A DNA stretch of 64,000 nt from JBDZVM01 sp040255675 (GTDB taxonomy: Bacteria > Actinomycetota > Actinomycetes > Acidothermales > Acidothermaceae), in contig JBDZVM010000019.1 of the NCBI GenBank assembly GCA_040255675.1, forward strand, positions 1 to 64,000, read 5' to 3'. The position numbers and the translations under genes are program-made. The stretch's first letter is position 1. Each line of letters opens with the position of its first letter. Positions 43,285-52,934 of this stretch are shown here, one piece after another. A model generated the notes under the pieces. The model was not told where the DNA came from. It saw only the letters and a program-made list of their open reading frames with translations, and searched no databases.

Positions 43285-43965
43285 ATGGTCGACGTCCGGC
43301 TGCTCACCTACAACGTGAGATCGCTGCGTGACGACTCGCGCGCGGTGGCGCGGGTTATCAAAGCGTGCGAACCGGACGTCGTCTGCATCCAAGAAGCACC
43401 GCGGTTTTTCCGCTGGCGATCGAAGTGCGCGGCGCTCGCGCGCGACTCGGGGCTTTACGTCGTCACTGGCGGCAGGCCCGCTGGGGCGATGTTGCTGCTC
43501 GCGTCGTTGCGTGCGAGGGTCGTCGAGACCCGCGACGTCAAGCTGTCGAAGCGACCCCGACTTCACCAGCGCGGCATGGCCATCGCGGTGTTCGAGATCG
43601 CTGGAGCGCGATTCGGCGCCGCCAGCATTCATCTCGATCTGGTCGAAGACGAACGACGCCGCCATGCCGACGAAATCCTCGACCACGCGGGGGTTTTCGA
43701 CGTCCCGATGATTGTGGCGGGCGACATCAACGAAGAGCCGAGCGGCCCGGCGTGGCAGCGGCTTGCGCAGTGCTATCGCGATGCCTATTCGGTTTCACCG
43801 GACGGCGGTGAATTCACCTCGACGGCGGCTGCGCCGACCCGGCGGATAGACGCGGTGTTCGTCGATCCGCGCCTCGACATCGTGAGCTGCGGCGTACCAG
43901 ACGTTGCCGAAACAGAGACGGCTAGCGACCACAGGCCGGTGCTCGCGGTCGTGCGTGTGCCGTAA
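43285..43965 (+). CDS. Endonuclease/exonuclease/phosphatase family protein
   Basis: A 226-residue metal-dependent phosphoesterase of the DNase I-like fold: LLTYNVRSLRDDSRAVARVI, CIQEAPRF (metal Glu), AGDINEEPSG (catalytic Asp and Asn) and ASDHRPVLAVV (final Asp-His). The substrate could be nucleic acid or a phospholipid/sugar; the sequence does not tell. ATG with AAGGGGG upstream, 26 bases after glkA, so probably co-transcribed. Confidence 0.88.
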   Translation: MVDVRLLTYNVRSLRDDSRAVARVIKACEPDVVCIQEAPRFFRWRSKCAALARDSGLYVVTGGRPAGAMLLLASLRARVVETRDVKLSKRPRLHQRGMAIAVFEIAGARFGAASIHLDLVEDERRRHADEILDHAGVFDVPMIVAGDINEEPSGPAWQRLAQCYRDAYSVSPDGGEFTSTAAAPTRRIDAVFVDPRLDIVSCGVPDVAETETASDHRPVLAVVRVP

Positions 43966-43977
43966 CGGCGTATTCAA

Positions 43978-44054
43978 ACGACGGCACCGTCGTCACTACA
44001 TCTAGACGACGGCACCGTCGTCACTACATCTAGACGACGGCACCGTCGTCACTA
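43978..44054. repeat. Tandem 28-bp repeats with internal palindrome at a gene end
   Basis: Two full 28-bp units and one 21-bp part-unit (43978, 44006, 44034), each containing the palindrome ACGACGGCACCGTCGT. They lie between convergent genes. The inner unit encodes the last residues DDGAVV and the TAG stop of the minus-strand gene, and the outer units are extra copies of that gene end. Each copy can form a hairpin, so the array may also act as a two-way terminator. Confidence 0.93.
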
Positions 44055-44848
44055 TCGGAATCGTCGGGTCGGTCGGATCGCATGCCGCCAACCAAGATCA
44101 GAAATCCGCCGACGATTCCGATGACGCCGAGCGCGAACGATCCCGGCACGATGTCGCTGAACTGCTTTACCACGATCAGGGTGAAGCCGGTCGCGATCGC
44201 CAGGATCGCCCATTTCGTGGGCGTGCGCAGGGCCGGAGCCGGCGGTGGGGTCGGCGGAATGAAGTGCTCGTCGAGGATCGACAGCGGGTCGTATTCTCCG
44301 CCGTAATCGGCGTTCGCCGTTGCCGGTTCTGGCTCGGGCGCTCGGTCGGCCGGTCGCACGACCCGGCGCCGCACCGAGGGCTGCTCGTCGTCGTCGCCGG
44401 GGGTCGGGCGGATGTCTTCGGCCGCCGGCCAGCGCGGTACGACGTCGTCGGGCGCGCGGTCGAAGTTCGCGACGAGCTGGGCCCAGACGTCGTCGCCCGA
44501 CGCCGTGCCGGTCGTGACGTCGAAAGTCGAATCGACCGGGATGTCGTCCGCCCTGCCTGATATCGCACCGGACGTGTCGGCTGTGATCGGTTCGGTGGTG
44601 CCTGCCGTGTGCTCGTTGAGCAGGTTGATCGCGCGGCTGTGCTGCTCGCGGTCGACCCACAGCCGGTCGCGGGGTCGTTCGGGCAGGTGGACGTCGAGGT
44701 ATCCGCCCATGTGCCCGGTGCTCGGTTCGACGTAGGCGGCGATGCTTTCAGCTCGCAAGACGTCGAGCATCGCGTCGGCGAGGCGGGGATCGAGATCGGC
44801 GAGCGGCACATAGTGACGGGCGACGAAGCCGTTGTCTCGGGCGGACAT
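44030..44848 (-). CDS. Hypothetical membrane protein
   Basis: A 272-residue protein. The N-terminal region (about 1-90) is a soluble domain (ARHYVPLADLDPRLADAMLD..) with a GYLDVHLPERPRDRLWVD segment. A disordered, acidic, Pro-rich middle and two C-terminal hydrophobic helices (about 212-260) follow; the tail ends in SDSDDGAVV within a repeat array. It resembles actinobacterial hypothetical proteins in which two helices follow a soluble N-terminal domain. No function known. Three bases separate it from the upstream hydrolase gene. Confidence 0.7.
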   Translation of the reverse strand: MSARDNGFVARHYVPLADLDPRLADAMLDVLRAESIAAYVEPSTGHMGGYLDVHLPERPRDRLWVDREQHSRAINLLNEHTAGTTEPITADTSGAISGRADDIPVDSTFDVTTGTASGDDVWAQLVANFDRAPDDVVPRWPAAEDIRPTPGDDDEQPSVRRRVVRPADRAPEPEPATANADYGGEYDPLSILDEHFIPPTPPPAPALRTPTKWAILAIATGFTLIVVKQFSDIVPGSFALGVIGIVGGFLILVGGMRSDRPDDSDSDDGAVV

Positions 44849-44851
44849 GAC

Positions 44852-45634
44852 TCAATCCTGCCCGGTCTGTGCCGCGGATGCGATTGCGATGCCTGAGATA
44901 CGCCGAATGAAACGAAGACTCTCGATGAAGATCTCGTCTGCGTCGTAGTCGAGCGTCGCTACGTGGAAGCTGCGATCAAGTACCCGCTCCTCGACGTCCA
45001 GCGCGGTGACGCCGTGAAGGAGCACGGCCGTGTTCTCAGGTTCGACGACATGATCGACCGCGCTGCGAAACACCAGCAACGGTTGGTTGACGCGGCCGAG
45101 GTCCGCGCGGGTGATCGCCCAAAGTTTGGTGAGCGAATGCAAGGCTCGCAGGGGAGTGCGCCCGTAGCCCGCCTCAGAAACGCCCGGCTTCGCGATGTCG
45201 CCGCCGATGCCTTTGATGGCCGGCACAACATCTTTCAACACCGGCAGGGCAAGCATCGCGCGGCGCTTGCTCAGCAGCGAAGGGTTGACCGCCACGATCC
45301 CCGCGACGTCGCTGCCGTGAACCTCGGCAAGGCGCAGCGCGAGCGTGGCGCCCATTGACAACCCGACGGCGAAAACGCGTTCATGGCGTTCGCGCAGATC
45401 GCGGAACGCGGCGTCGACCGCGCCGAACCAGTCGGGCCAGCGGGTGAGCTGAAGGTCTTGCCAGCGGGTGCCGTGACCCGGCAAGCGGGGCAGTCGCACC
45501 GCGAGTCCGGCGTCCGCGAGGAATTGCGCCCACGGCCGCATCGAGGCCGGCGATCCGGTGAAGCCGTGGCAGACGACGACGCCGACACGGCTCGCCGGCG
45601 CGTCGCGGCACAACGGTTCGGTGCTTTGGTCCAC
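44852..45634 (-). CDS. Alpha/beta-hydrolase (monoacylglycerol-lipase/carboxylesterase-like)
   Basis: A 260-residue hydrolase. It has the oxyanion motif VVVCHGFTGSPASMRPWA (about 19-36), nucleophile elbow GLSMG (about 93), an Asp in FRSAVDHVVEPENT and His in RSFHVATLDYD. Size and motifs match carboxylesterase Est30 and monoacylglycerol lipases. The GTG start has GAGGAG close upstream. It is divergent from the acyltransferase gene, which suggests lipid turnover. Confidence 0.88.
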   Translation of the reverse strand: MDQSTEPLCRDAPASRVGVVVCHGFTGSPASMRPWAQFLADAGLAVRLPRLPGHGTRWQDLQLTRWPDWFGAVDAAFRDLRERHERVFAVGLSMGATLALRLAEVHGSDVAGIVAVNPSLLSKRRAMLALPVLKDVVPAIKGIGGDIAKPGVSEAGYGRTPLRALHSLTKLWAITRADLGRVNQPLLVFRSAVDHVVEPENTAVLLHGVTALDVEERVLDRSFHVATLDYDADEIFIESLRFIRRISGIAIASAAQTGQD

Positions 45635-45767
45635 GCAACTCCTCGCGCTTCGTTGGTCGCTGGACTTGGCGACGATGGTCGCACGGACCGGCGTTCGCGG
45701 GCGAGCCGACGGCGGTAGGGTTCGCTCGGGTGTTCTCCGCTGTACGTGCTCTCGGAAAGGGACGTCG

Positions 45768-46490
45768 GTGTTCTACTGGCTGGCGAAGTGGACGTTGGGA
45801 GCAACCCTTCGCTTGGTCTTTCGGCCCAAGGTCGTCGGGCTCGAGAACGTGCCGACCCATGGCGCCGCGATTATCGCGAGCAACCATCTGTCCTTTTCCG
45901 ATTCCTTCTTCGCGCCGCTGGTGATACCGGGGCGCAAGGTCACCTTCATGGCCAAAGCCGAGTACTTCACCAGGCGCGGCATCAAGGGCTGGTTCAGCCG
46001 CACGTTCTTCAAGAGCATCGGCCAGTTGTCGGTCGACCGATCGGGCGGCAAGGCGAGCGCGGCCGGGTTGCGCACCGGCCTCGAGGTGTTGCAGGCAGGC
46101 GAGTTGCTCGGCATTTACCCCGAGGGCACCCGCTCGCCTGACGGGCGGCTCTACCGCGGCCGCACCGGAATCGCGCGGCTAGTGCTTCAGGCGCAGGTGC
46201 CGGTCATACCGTGCGCGATGGTCGACACCGATCGGCTGCAACCGCCGGGGCAGGTGGTGCCGCGCATCGTTCGGCCCGAAGTGCGGTTCGGTCGCCCGCT
46301 TGATTTCTCCCGCTATGCCGGCTTGGAGACCGACCGTTTAGTGTTACGCGCGATCACTGACGAGATCATGTACGAACTGATGCGGTTGTCGGGCCAGGAG
46401 TACGTCGACATCTACGCCACGAAGGCGAAGGAACAGCTCAAGAAAATGCGGTCCGCCCCGGCCGATGTCTCGCCGGAACCGGGCCGCTAG
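45768..46490 (+). CDS. plsC: 1-acyl-sn-glycerol-3-phosphate acyltransferase (PlsC family)
   Basis: A 240-residue acyltransferase with the HX4D motif in ASNHLSFSDSFFAP (about 42-55), the glycerol-phosphate motif YPEGTRSPDGRLYRG (about 122-136) and VPVIPCAMV. It acylates lysophosphatidic acid or a related lipid (Rv2182c position). The GTG at 45768 is chosen for GGAAAGG upstream and the family N-terminus; the longer ORF upstream overlaps the divergent hydrolase gene. Confidence 0.9.
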   Translation: MFYWLAKWTLGATLRLVFRPKVVGLENVPTHGAAIIASNHLSFSDSFFAPLVIPGRKVTFMAKAEYFTRRGIKGWFSRTFFKSIGQLSVDRSGGKASAAGLRTGLEVLQAGELLGIYPEGTRSPDGRLYRGRTGIARLVLQAQVPVIPCAMVDTDRLQPPGQVVPRIVRPEVRFGRPLDFSRYAGLETDRLVLRAITDEIMYELMRLSGQEYVDIYATKAKEQLKKMRSAPADVSPEPGR

Positions 46491-46531
46491 GCTGTCCGCC
46501 GCTGTTGATCGATCGAGAGGCTTGAAAAGCG

Positions 46532-47557
<1,026 letters not shown>

Positions 47558-47735
47558 CCTGTTTGCGCCCCGGCTCGTGGATCACGTTCGGGGAGGTAAC
47601 GGGTCCCTTACGAGGTCTAGAGCCTTCGTGAAGCACGAGTTTGCCGCATAAAGGCGCAGCTGGCCGTGTCGTGACCGCGTGATGCAGACGCCGGACGGCG
47701 GAAACCCGCTCGACCTACGCCGGTAGACTTCGCTC

Positions 47736-49088
47736 ATGCATTCCATGGACACTTGGCGTTCGCTCCCGGCCGCGCAACAACCGGATTGGCCGGACGACGC
47801 CGAGCTGCGCCGGGTTGCCGAGCAGCTGTCGCAGTTGCCGCCCCTCGTCGTCCCCGAAGAATGCGATCGGCTGCGGGCGAGGCTGGCCGACGTCGCCCGT
47901 GGCAAGGCGTTTTTGCTGCAGGGCGGCGACTGCGCGGAGACTTTTGCCGACGCTACGGTAGAGAAGGTCCGCGACAAGACCAAGATTTTGTTGCAGATGG
48001 CGGTCGTGCTCACGTACGGCGCGAGCGTGCCGGTGGTAAAGCTCGGCCGCATGGCCGGGCAATACGCGAAGCCGCGCTCGAAGAACACCGAGGTCGTCGA
48101 CGGCGTCGAGTTGCCGAGCTACCGCGGCGACGCCGTCAACTCGATCGAGCGCACGCCACAGGCGCGCACCCCTGATCCGGCGCGGTTGCTCGAGGCTTAC
48201 CATCGCGCCGCGGCGACGCTGAACTTGATTCGCGCGCACGCCACCGGCGGCTTCGCTGATCTGCGCAAGGTGCACGCGTGGAATTCCGACTTCGTGCGCC
48301 GAAGCCCGGCGGGCCAGCGCTACGAGTCGATCGCCAGAGATATCGAAAGAGCACTGCAGTTCATGGCGGCCTGCGGATTCGACCTCGACGGCGCCGACGT
48401 CGCCCACCAAGTCGAGCTGTTCGCGAGCCACGAGGCACTCTTGCTCGACTACGAATCGGCGCTTACCCGCTACGACGCCGAACACGACGCGACTTACGAC
48501 TTGTCGGCGCACCTGGTCTGGGTGGGCGAACGCACGCGCGATTTGAACGGCGCGCATATCGAATTCGCCAGCCGCATCGCGAATCCGATCGGTGTGAAGC
48601 TCGGGCCGACCACATCACCCGACACTGCGGTGGCTTTGCTCGAAAGACTCGATCCCGAACGCGTTCCCGGCCGCATGATGTTCGTGAGCCGCATGGGTGC
48701 CGAGCGGGTGCGCGACGTGTTGCCGCCCATTGTCGAAAAGGTTCGGGCGACGGGCGCCGAAGTCATTTGGAGCTGCGACCCGATGCACGGAAACACCATC
48801 GAGTCTGCGAGCGGATACAAGACCCGTCACTTCGACGACGTCGTCGAAGAGGTCACTGGATTCTTCGAGGTGCACCAAGCGCTCGGCACGATCCCCGGCG
48901 GCTTGCACGTCGAACTCACCGGCGAAGACGTTACCGAATGCCTCGGTGGAGCCGACGACATTGTCGACGCCGACCTCGCGGACCGTTACGAAACGGCCTG
49001 CGACCCGCGCCTCAACGTCGGCCAGTCACTCGAACTCGCCTTTCTCGTCGCGTCGATGCTTCAAGACGGACGTCGATCCCGCGGCTAG
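47736..49088 (+). CDS. aroG: 3-deoxy-7-phosphoheptulonate synthase, class II
   Basis: A 450-residue class II (plant-like) DAHP synthase, which condenses phosphoenolpyruvate and erythrose 4-phosphate, the first shikimate-pathway step. Family blocks: LLQGGDCAETFAD (metal Cys, about 66-78), VKLGRMAGQYAKPRS (about 107) and WSCDPMHGNT (about 348). It matches M. tuberculosis AroG (Rv2178c) by neighbourhood. The ATG follows TAGACT (47724-47729) by six bases, so the mRNA is probably leaderless. Confidence 0.95.
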   Translation: MHSMDTWRSLPAAQQPDWPDDAELRRVAEQLSQLPPLVVPEECDRLRARLADVARGKAFLLQGGDCAETFADATVEKVRDKTKILLQMAVVLTYGASVPVVKLGRMAGQYAKPRSKNTEVVDGVELPSYRGDAVNSIERTPQARTPDPARLLEAYHRAAATLNLIRAHATGGFADLRKVHAWNSDFVRRSPAGQRYESIARDIERALQFMAACGFDLDGADVAHQVELFASHEALLLDYESALTRYDAEHDATYDLSAHLVWVGERTRDLNGAHIEFASRIANPIGVKLGPTTSPDTAVALLERLDPERVPGRMMFVSRMGAERVRDVLPPIVEKVRATGAEVIWSCDPMHGNTIESASGYKTRHFDDVVEEVTGFFEVHQALGTIPGGLHVELTGEDVTECLGGADDIVDADLADRYETACDPRLNVGQSLELAFLVASMLQDGRRSRG

Positions 49089-49256
49089 TTCGCGGTTGTT
49101 GTGGGGTGGCGGGCGCGACCGAATTACCCAGCTTTGTATCGCTATCCGAAATGGCTTGACGTCCTCCGGAAAGCTAATGGGCTGCCGGAGTAGCGCGAGC
49201 AAGGTCATTTACGCCATACTGCGCTTCGTCCGTATTCGATCTACGGGGGAGTCCCG

Positions 49257-51986
49257 ATGCGTGCGCCGCGTGTTGTCGTCGTCCTGGCCGCTGTTGCCTT
49301 CGCCGTTGCGACGCCGTTGGGTGTCGGCTACGCGTCAGACTCATCGAGCCCGGGTTCAACCGGTTCCATCGCGGGGACGGTTACCGGCGACGGAGGTTCA
49401 GTTGCTGGCGCCTGCGTGGATTTGGAAGGTGGGTACTCCACTCCTCCTCAGACGCACACCGATTCAAATGGTGCGTATCTGTTTTCAGACCTCGCCACCA
49501 GCACGTCAGGCGAATATTACTTTGTCGAGGTAGACGCCAGCTGTAGCGCCGATCTGGACGCGGACAACTACCTTCGGTATCAGTCCACCGGTGTCTCTGT
49601 CACCGCTGGTCAGACGACAACCGTTGACGTGAGTCTGCAGTTGGGTGGTTCCGCGGCCGGGAGGATTCTCGACGCGAGCGGCAACCCACTCGCCGGGGTT
49701 TGTGTTGGTGCCTACCCTGACGATCCTGCGTTCATCGGGTGGGCACAGGGATACACGCAGACAGATGCTGATGGCTCTTTCGTGCTTCGAGGCGTTATTC
49801 CTGGCGATTACCGAATCAAGATCGATGGTTGTTACGCATCGACGGTGCCTAGCGGCCCTGATATTCAGCCGGAGTATTACTACAACGACGGCGGTAGCGT
49901 TTCGAACGGCACGCAAAGCAAGGCCGATCTCACGACTGTCCCGATCGCCAAGGGCTCACAAGCATTGCTGGAGGATCAGAAGACTGCTCCTGGCGCGGAC
50001 CTTGTGCTAACGACTGATGTCGACCCGACTGGGATTCAGCCATACATATTTCCTGTCGATAGCGGTTACACCGACCTCCTCGACGCGGGACTTATGGACC
50101 CGGTATTCGGGCTCAATGGTTGGAAAGTCACCAAGCTTATCCCTGGTGACTATAAGATAGGATATCAGTATTGGGATCCCGTGACCGGATTGTCTCGCGC
50201 TGGCTACATCGGGTACTACAAAGGAATCGGCGTCGACGGAAGTATGGATACGGCGACCGCAATCCCCGTCGTTGAAGGCGACAACGAGATCAGCGACCAT
50301 ATAGTCGTGCCGCCTATTGTCGACTCGACTACGACGTTGTCTGTGTCGCCGAATCGAGTCCCCGCGGGGAGCCAGATGACTATTACAGCCAGGGTGACGT
50401 CCAACTCGGGCACGCATGTTCCGGCGGGCGTGATCGATTTCTTCGATTTGAGCGTAGGTGGTGCCGCTGGTGGTCAATATTTAGGTCCGTCGGTTCTCGA
50501 TTCGTCCGGCAGAGCGACCTTGCCATGGACCGTGTTGACGGGATCGCACACGATCGCTGCCTATTACAGTGGCGACGGCGGCACTCACGACAGCCATGGC
50601 GAAATCGCTATTGTCGATGGCGTCGCACCAGGAGGCAGTAGCGGCGGAGGGGGTGGTGCCGCACCTCCGGCCCAGTCCACTGTGACCGGCACCGTCGACG
50701 ACGGCGAGTCGTTGTCGTCCGACCCGGGTGGTACGCCCAACGACGCGAACCCGCTGATTATCAACGTCAGCACGCCGAAGGGTGGCAGCATCAGCATCGA
50801 TGAGACGCCGCCAGACACGAATATCAGCGGTTACAAAATCCTCAATGTGGGAGCCACTATTACCGCGCCCGCCGCGACGACGTCCGATCCGTTGAAGGTG
50901 ACTTTCCAGGTCTTCGACGGAAAATTGCCCAACGGTTATTACGGTTCCGACCTCACCGTATTCCGTGATGGCAGCCCGGTGGCGGATTGCGATACGCCGG
51001 ATGTCGCGGCGCCAGACCCCTGCGTTGCCTCGAGAACAACCGAAAACGGTGTCACGACTATCGTCGTGTTGTCGTCGCACGCGAGTACGTGGGACGTCGA
51101 GGCCGCCAATGTCGGTCGCATCGGGGGTCGTGACCGCATTACTACCGCGGTAGCGGTCTCCCAGGATTCGTTCCCCAACGGCAACGCCGGCGCGGTCGTG
51201 CTCGCACGCGCCGACGATTTCCCCGACGCGTTGGTCGGCGCGCCCCTCGCGGCCGCGAAGAACGCGCCACTGCTGCTCACCGACGGCGCGGCGTTGCCCG
51301 CCGCGACGGCGTCCGAGATCGATCGGGCGCTGCCCAACGGCCAGACGGTTTACGTGCTGGGCGGCCCGGCCGCGATCCCTGACAGCGTCGTGACCCAACT
51401 TCAAAGGAGTGGCTACACGGTCGTCCGGTATGGAGGAAACGACAGGTTCGACACGGCAGTCAAGGTTGCTGACGCGCTCGGCGATCCGCAAACCGTGTTG
51501 CTCGCGACCGGAACGAACTTCCCCGACGCGCTCGCGGCCGGTCCGGCGGCAGCGCACGTCGGCGGCGTCGTGCTGCTGACCAACGGCAAGGCGCTGCCGG
51601 CGGCGACGTCCGGCTATGTGAGCAAGCACGCTGACACGGTTTACGCGATCGGCGGACCCGCCGCGGCGGCCGATCCCACGGCGATGCCGGTGTTCGGCGC
51701 CGACCGATACGCGACCGCGACCGCCGTTGCCACCAGGTTTTTCCCGGCACCGACAGCCATTGGTGTAGCGACGGCGGCTAATTTCCCCGACGCGCTTTCT
51801 GGCGGCGCGCAACTAGCGCTTGTCGGCGAGCCGCTTGTGCTCTCGAGCCCGGAGTCGGTGCCGTCCGCGACGACCGACTATCTGACGAGCGTTAGGGGCA
51901 CGGCCACGACGGCGCACATGTTCGGCGGAGTCCAGGCGCTTGCCGACGCCGTGCGTAGCCAAATCGAACACGCCCTCGGCAGCTAG
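49257..51986 (+). CDS. Large exported cell-wall-binding-repeat protein
   Basis: A 909-residue surface protein. Signal peptide (1-28), two to three carboxypeptidase-regulatory-like beta domains (about 35-300, for example GSIAGTVTGDGGSVAGACVD and SAAGRILDASGNPLAGVCVG), a bacterial Ig-like domain (about 355-450), a Gly linker, a further beta domain, and three CWB2 cell-wall-binding repeats (about 620-909, each with the pattern R(I/F/A)xTA and FPDAL). CWB2 triplets bind anionic wall polymers. It may be an adhesin or structural wall protein. The N-terminal half is less GC-rich than the CWB2 part. Confidence 0.88.
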   Translation: MRAPRVVVVLAAVAFAVATPLGVGYASDSSSPGSTGSIAGTVTGDGGSVAGACVDLEGGYSTPPQTHTDSNGAYLFSDLATSTSGEYYFVEVDASCSADLDADNYLRYQSTGVSVTAGQTTTVDVSLQLGGSAAGRILDASGNPLAGVCVGAYPDDPAFIGWAQGYTQTDADGSFVLRGVIPGDYRIKIDGCYASTVPSGPDIQPEYYYNDGGSVSNGTQSKADLTTVPIAKGSQALLEDQKTAPGADLVLTTDVDPTGIQPYIFPVDSGYTDLLDAGLMDPVFGLNGWKVTKLIPGDYKIGYQYWDPVTGLSRAGYIGYYKGIGVDGSMDTATAIPVVEGDNEISDHIVVPPIVDSTTTLSVSPNRVPAGSQMTITARVTSNSGTHVPAGVIDFFDLSVGGAAGGQYLGPSVLDSSGRATLPWTVLTGSHTIAAYYSGDGGTHDSHGEIAIVDGVAPGGSSGGGGGAAPPAQSTVTGTVDDGESLSSDPGGTPNDANPLIINVSTPKGGSISIDETPPDTNISGYKILNVGATITAPAATTSDPLKVTFQVFDGKLPNGYYGSDLTVFRDGSPVADCDTPDVAAPDPCVASRTTENGVTTIVVLSSHASTWDVEAANVGRIGGRDRITTAVAVSQDSFPNGNAGAVVLARADDFPDALVGAPLAAAKNAPLLLTDGAALPAATASEIDRALPNGQTVYVLGGPAAIPDSVVTQLQRSGYTVVRYGGNDRFDTAVKVADALGDPQTVLLATGTNFPDALAAGPAAAHVGGVVLLTNGKALPAATSGYVSKHADTVYAIGGPAAAADPTAMPVFGADRYATATAVATRFFPAPTAIGVATAANFPDALSGGAQLALVGEPLVLSSPESVPSATTDYLTSVRGTATTAHMFGGVQALADAVRSQIEHALGS

Positions 51987-51999
51987 GCGAGCGCGTCAA

Positions 52000-52863
52000 C
52001 TACCTGTCACGTAACGCTTTCAGTAGCGCGAGGTCGTCGCGATGCTCGGGCGCCTTGCCCGGCGTTTCGAGCACCACCGGCACACCTCGCGTCGCCGGGT
52101 GCCGAAACAGTTCGGCGAACGGCTCCGCGCCGATGCGGCCCCGGCCGATGCGTTCGTGGTTGTCGCGGTTCGACCCGCGCTCGTCTTTCGAATCGTTGGC
52201 GTGCACGAGCTTCAGCCGGCCGCGACCGACCGTGCGCACCAGCGTGTTCAACGTCGCGCGAACCCCGCCGGGCATGGCCAAATCATGCCCAGCCGCGAAC
52301 GCGTGACAGGTGTCAAGGCAAACCCCGAGCCGCGGATGCTCGTCGAGCATTTCAAAATACGGGCCAAGGTCGTCGACCGTCGCGGCAAGGGATTGCCCGG
52401 CACCGGCGGTGGGTTCGATGAGCAAGTCGGGGCCGTCGTCGGTGATTTCGTCGAGCAGCGGCAGCAAATGCTCACGAAGTTGCTTCATCGCCACCGGTTT
52501 GCTCGACGGCGTCACGGCAGAACCGGCATGGACGACGACACCCCGCGCGCCGATCGCACGCCCGCGCGCCAGCGCGTGCCGAAGCGATCGCACGGAGTTT
52601 TCGAGTGTGGTCTCGGTGGGCGAGCCCAGGTTCACCAAGTAGGGCGCGTGCACGAACGCCGGAAGCTTCGACGTGGCGCAACCGGCGCGAAACTCGTCGT
52701 CTTGCTTTGGATCGCCCGGCGACAAGGCCCAGCCGCGCGGGTTCGACAAGAACACTTGCACCGCTTCGGCCCCAACGTCGCGCGCGTAGGCGAGCCCACC
52801 GCTGGAGAGGCCACCCGCGACCGGCACGTGCGCGCCGACGGGCGACGGTTTGCGAGGTGGCAT
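52000..52863 (-). CDS. nfo: Endonuclease IV (AP endonuclease, Nfo family)
   Basis: A 287-residue TIM-barrel zinc nuclease that incises DNA at abasic sites. Zinc ligands are seen in VHAPYLVNLGSP, VVHAGSAV, LLIEPTAGAGQSLA, GVCLDTCHAFAAGHD and LVHANDSKDERGSNRDNHE; the last is the family signature. ATG start overlapping a TAGGTA box, so probably leaderless. Convergent with the cell-wall-binding gene, 14 bases apart. Confidence 0.94.
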   Translation of the reverse strand: MPPRKPSPVGAHVPVAGGLSSGGLAYARDVGAEAVQVFLSNPRGWALSPGDPKQDDEFRAGCATSKLPAFVHAPYLVNLGSPTETTLENSVRSLRHALARGRAIGARGVVVHAGSAVTPSSKPVAMKQLREHLLPLLDEITDDGPDLLIEPTAGAGQSLAATVDDLGPYFEMLDEHPRLGVCLDTCHAFAAGHDLAMPGGVRATLNTLVRTVGRGRLKLVHANDSKDERGSNRDNHERIGRGRIGAEPFAELFRHPATRGVPVVLETPGKAPEHRDDLALLKALRDR

Positions 52864-52934
52864 GTACCTAGGATGTCAGAAGGCGGATAAGGCTCGTTAT
52901 GCCTTTGCCTAAAGGACAAGCGGCGAAAAGCGAA

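Noticed and set aside
43978..44054. Repeats as CRISPR or an attachment site
   Set aside because: Contiguous 28-bp units derived from a gene end; no spacers, no integrase, no tRNA.
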